The notes beneath the pieces were generated by a model that was given only the letters and a program-made list of their open reading frames with translations, was not told where the DNA came from and ran no database searches. From Pseudomonadota bacterium (GTDB lineage: Bacteria > Pseudomonadota > Alphaproteobacteria > Caulobacterales > Caulobacteraceae): 35,879 nt of DNA. Made by a program: the position numbers and the translations under genes. The DNA is taken from positions 1-35,879 of the forward strand of contig JAEWDF010000113.1 in NCBI GenBank assembly GCA_023390245.1, read 5' to 3'. This document shows, one piece after another, positions 31,099-35,879 of this stretch. How positions within the stretch are numbered: the first letter of the stretch is position 1; each line of letters begins with the position of its first letter.

Positions 31099-31566
31099 CT
31101 AGACGGCGAAGCCGGCGTCGGCGCGCCGCACCAGATTGATCACCGCGTCGGCCCCGGCCGAAGAGGACTGGGCCATGGCCAGCGGCGTGCGCCCGGCCAG
31201 CAGCTGGTGCGGCCGGTTCAGGAAGCGGACGATGGCGGCGGTGTCGCCGCGATAGGCGCGGCTGACGGCGTCGACCACGCGGCCGACCTCGTACAGCCGC
31301 TCGCTCATCTCGCGCGAGAGAGGCTTTCGGCTGGTGCGGGCGCGGCGCAGCGTCGCCTCGGGGATCAGCTTGCCGACGACGTGCGGCATGCCGATCACCT
31401 GGCCCAGCGCCGCCGCCGAGGTCGGCTTGAGCCCGTGCGAAACCCGGTCGGCCAGGGCCACGTCGTCCAGCGGCTCGTCGTCATTCAGCCCCAGCAGGCG
31501 GCCGATCCGGGCGGCGTCGCTGGCGGGAAGGGTTTCCGGGCTGGCGTAGATGTCGAGCGCGGTCAT
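31099..31566 (-). CDS. Xre/MbcA/ParS-type antitoxin (DUF2384)
   Basis: A 155-residue antitoxin partner of the RES toxin. The N-terminal half is an Xre-like helical DNA-binding region (LADRVSHGLKPTSAAALGQVIGMP, then LIPEATLRRARTSRKPLSREMSERLYEVGRVVD). The C-terminus is the toxin-binding DUF2384 domain (FLNRPHQLLAGRTPLAMAQSSSAGADAVINLVRRADAGFAV). An in-frame ATG at 31584 exists, but the one at 31566 has GGAG six bases ahead and is preferred. Such proteins neutralise the toxin and repress their own operon. Upstream is a good promoter with two matched dyads, the probable autoregulatory site. Confidence 0.9.
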   Translation of the reverse strand: MTALDIYASPETLPASDAARIGRLLGLNDDEPLDDVALADRVSHGLKPTSAAALGQVIGMPHVVGKLIPEATLRRARTSRKPLSREMSERLYEVGRVVDAVSRAYRGDTAAIVRFLNRPHQLLAGRTPLAMAQSSSAGADAVINLVRRADAGFAV

Positions 31567-31578
31567 GAGCGGCTCCGT

Positions 31579-31621
31579 CGTCATTTGACGGAAATATAGG
31601 CGTCGGATGACGTGCTCTCAA
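31579..31621 (-). promoter_or_regulatory. Promoter and paired operators of the toxin-antitoxin operon
   Basis: On the minus strand TTGAGA (31616-31621) and TATATT (31593-31598) are separated by exactly 17 bp, a near-consensus promoter. Two 12-bp dyads flank the -10: CGTCATTTGACG (31579-31590) and CGTCGGATGACG (31601-31612). They share CGTC-N4-GACG and their centres are 22 bp apart, two helical turns, so two antitoxin dimers could bind the same face. The second dyad lies in the spacer between -35 and -10. Confidence 0.7.
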
Positions 31622-31627
31622 GCGGGC

Positions 31628-31656
31628 AAAAAGAAACCGGCGGATCGCTCCGCCGG
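31628..31656 (-). terminator. Intrinsic terminator of acnA
   Basis: On the minus strand CCGGCGGA-GCGA-TCCGCCGG forms an 8-bp perfect stem followed by TTTCTTTTT. It starts 29 bp after the acnA stop and ends 7 bp before the -35 box of the toxin-antitoxin promoter, insulating that operon from acnA transcription. Confidence 0.92.
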
Positions 31657-31684
31657 CTCCTGATTTCCGGGTTCTGCCGCGCGC

Positions 31685-34411
<2,727 letters not shown>

Positions 34412-34766
34412 GGAGAGGTCCTCTGACATACGCCGCCCGACAATTCGGTTCGCCCCTTCGCGCGCTGGACGACGGGGCGCACAGGTCCCCGCCGCGCGCC
34501 GCGAAAGCCGGCTACGGCGAGGGGGCATATAGCCCCGCCGGGCGGCCGGGTCCATGTGTCCACATCCTCGGCATGGATATTGAGAAAGGTTCGCAAATTT
34601 CACGGGAATTCTCCCTCCCCGTCCGGGGAGGGTGGGCGAGCCGAAGGCGAGGTCGGGTGGGGCCGACGCGGCAGGTCACACCAGGTCGGTGCTGTATCGC
34701 CCGGCCCCACCCACCCGGCCGCCGCGCGGCCACCCTCCCCCGCGTGGGGAGGGAGAGTCCGCTCCC
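34412..34766. other. Gene-free divergent region between acnA and ccmA
   Basis: A 355-bp gap with no convincing gene. For acnA (minus) a possible promoter is TGGACC (34549-34554) and CTATAT (34527-34532), 16 bp apart, weakly supported. The CTATAT is framed by GGGGC/GCCCC. Immediately upstream of that -35 is a perfect dyad ATGTG-TC-CACAT (34554-34565), a candidate operator. The ccmA side is filled by a nested inverted-repeat element described separately. AT-rich bases at about 34577-34612 could hold the ccmA promoter, but I see no clear -10/-35 pair. Confidence 0.45.
34610..34756. repeat. Nested inverted-repeat element upstream of ccmA
   Basis: A 147-bp element with three matched arm pairs. 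TCTCCCTCCCC (34610-34620) pairs with 34746-34756 over 11 bp, GGGGAGGGTGG (34625-34635) with 34730-34740 over 11 bp, and GGGTGGGGCCG (34655-34665) with 34702-34712 over 11 bp. Each end can also fold alone into a CCCTCCCC/GGGGAGGG hairpin. This organisation is that of a miniature palindromic repeat of the intergenic type common in related genomes, as I recall. It ends 10 bp before the ccmA ATG, and its GGGAG may serve as ribosome-binding site. Confidence 0.75.
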
Positions 34767-35390
34767 ATGATCCACGCCCTGTCCCTGACCGGCCTGACGT
34801 TGACGCGCGGCGAACGCCTGCTGTTTCGCGGCCTGGACCTGCGGCTGAACGCGGGCGAGGCGCTGGCGCTGACCGGCGCGAACGGGGCGGGCAAGACCAG
34901 CCTTCTGCGCGCCGTCGCCGGCCTGATCCGGCCCGAGGCGGGCGAGATCGCCTTCCATGACGGCGACGGCAACCGGCTGGACCCGGCCGAGGCGCGCGGA
35001 CGCGAAACCCATCTGCTGGGTCATCAGGACGGGCTGAAGGGCGCGCGCACGGCGCGCCAGGAACTGGCCTTCCAGTGCGACTGGCTGGGCCATACCCAGG
35101 ACGGCGTCGACGATGCGATCGCGGCCTTCGGCCTGAAGCCGCTGCTGGACCTGGAGGTGCGCCGGCTGTCCGCCGGCCAGCGCCGCCGCCTGGCCATGGG
35201 CCGGCTGGTCGGATCGCCCCGCGCCCTGTGGCTGCTGGACGAGCCGATGACGCCGCTGGACGCTCGCTGGCGCGTCGCCTTCGCCGAGCAGATGAAGCGC
35301 CATCTGGCCGCGGACGGCCTGATCGTCGCGGCCGTCCACGACCCTTTGCCGATCCCCGCGCGGGCGCTCGACCTGGGAGGTCTGGCGTGA
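34767..35390 (+). CDS. ccmA: Heme exporter ATP-binding protein CcmA
   Basis: A 207-residue ABC ATPase, the usual length for CcmA. Walker A is GANGAGKTS at 37-45, the signature motif is RRLSAGQRRRLAMGRL, and Walker B is LWLLDEPMTPLD, where the short TPLD is typical of CcmA. With CcmB, CcmC and CcmD it forms the complex that releases heme-loaded CcmE for cytochrome c maturation. Start at ATG 34767 directly before the first strand (MIHALSLTGLTLTRGERLLF); upstream frame belongs to the repeat element. Its stop overlaps the ccmB GTG start by four bases. Confidence 0.95.
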   Translation: MIHALSLTGLTLTRGERLLFRGLDLRLNAGEALALTGANGAGKTSLLRAVAGLIRPEAGEIAFHDGDGNRLDPAEARGRETHLLGHQDGLKGARTARQELAFQCDWLGHTQDGVDDAIAAFGLKPLLDLEVRRLSAGQRRRLAMGRLVGSPRALWLLDEPMTPLDARWRVAFAEQMKRHLAADGLIVAAVHDPLPIPARALDLGGLA

Positions 35391-35879
35391 GGTTCCGCCA
35401 TACCGATCCCGACAAGGGCGAACCGCGCCCGCCCGGTCTGCGCGGCGCCACGCGTGTGCTGCTGGAGCGCGAGCTGGACCTGGCCTGGAACGGCGGGGGC
35501 GGCCCGCTGTTGGCCTGCGGCTTCTTCGCCTGCCTGACCGCCATCCTGCCGCTGGCCATCGGCGGCGATCCCCGGACCCTGACGCCGGTGGCGGGCGGGG
35601 TCGCCTGGCTGGCGCTGGCGCTGGCGTCCCTGCTGTCGCTGGAGCGGCTGTTCGAGCGGGACCTGGAGGACGGCGCGCTGGACCTTCTGGCGACCGGCCA
35701 CTTGCCGATGGCCTCGGTCGTGGCGATCAAGGCGCTGGCCCAGTGGATCGCGGTCGGCCTGCCGCTGGCCGTCGCCGCCCCCGTCGCCGCCCTGGCCCTG
35801 GGCCAGCCGCCGGCCCTGGCGCCCCTGACGTTCGCAGCGGCGCTGATCGGCGGCGCCGGCTTCGCCCTGACCGGGACGC
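35387..35879 (+). CDS. ccmB: Heme exporter membrane protein CcmB (5' part)
   Basis: The first 164 residues of CcmB; the gene continues past the window. It starts with GTG at 35387 inside the ccmA stop (GTGA). After a hydrophilic N-terminus (HTDPDKGEPRPPGLRGATRV) comes the family motif LLERELDLAWN, a first hydrophobic segment (LLACGFFACLTAILPLAIG), a second helix and the strongly conserved SLERLFERDLEDGALDLLATG, followed by more helices. The N-terminus is longer than usual by about 15-20 residues, so a later start is possible, but the overlap favours 35387. CcmB is the permease of the CcmABCD heme-handling complex. Confidence 0.92.
   Translation, partial: MRFRHTDPDKGEPRPPGLRGATRVLLERELDLAWNGGGGPLLACGFFACLTAILPLAIGGDPRTLTPVAGGVAWLALALASLLSLERLFERDLEDGALDLLATGHLPMASVVAIKALAQWIAVGLPLAVAAPVAALALGQPPALAPLTFAAALIGGAGFALTGT

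Overview
The window looks like a chromosomal segment of a high-GC alphaproteobacterium of the Caulobacteraceae type, most like Brevundimonas or Caulobacter. This rests on strongly GC-biased third codon positions, an F1-only ATP synthase operon (atpHAGDC without F0 genes), a Lys/Ala/Pro-rich N-terminal extension on the beta subunit, a DUF1674 (SDH assembly factor) gene, and an acnA / ccmAB divergence. The genus is an inference from gene content and protein style. No rRNA, tRNA, insertion sequence, prophage or CRISPR array was recognised.

Layout. 1-4.5 kb: the 5' part of an OmpA-like outer-membrane protein gene (cut by the window edge), a divergent pair of glycosyltransferase genes (GT2 and an ArnT-like GT39), an HMG-CoA lyase gene overlapping the second, and a small membrane protein. 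4.5-8.3 kb: a tandem palindromic repeat with a possible 24-residue peptide gene, a hypothetical gene coupled to the PHA regulator phaR, a hemolysin III-family gene, the acetyl-CoA acetyltransferase gene, and a small exported DUF6491-like protein. 8.3-15.9 kb: envelope and protein quality control (M28 peptidase, HtpX, two-domain M16 peptidase), the DUF1674 gene, a WD40-like protein and a HIT protein. 15.9-21.9 kb: malate dehydrogenase, a YbjN-like protein, ZapE, aspartate-semialdehyde dehydrogenase, a RarD-type transporter and a beta-lactamase-fold serine hydrolase.

22.1-27.1 kb: the atpHAGDC operon on the minus strand, closed by a clear terminator. 27.1-29 kb: a divergent TerC-family gene, preceded by a long-loop inverted repeat, and a glutaminyl-peptide cyclotransferase gene. 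29-31.6 kb: a stress island made of ahpD divergent from an OxyR-type regulator, then a RES/Xre toxin-antitoxin pair with a well-formed promoter and two matched operator-like dyads. 31.7-35.9 kb: aconitase A, a nested inverted-repeat element, and ccmA plus the start of ccmB for cytochrome c maturation.

Most of the window is ordinary core genome: TCA cycle (mdh, acnA, SDH assembly), ATP synthesis, cytochrome c maturation, acetyl-CoA and PHA metabolism, and envelope maintenance. I did not find a clearly new multi-gene system. The best leads are regulatory: an OxyR-type protein with only one cysteine in its whole sequence, flanked by two near-identical ATAG-N7-TTAT boxes; the paired dyads in the toxin-antitoxin promoter; a perfect 9-bp dyad upstream of the M16 peptidase gene; the inverted repeat upstream of terC; and the short peptide gene next to a duplicated palindromic repeat.
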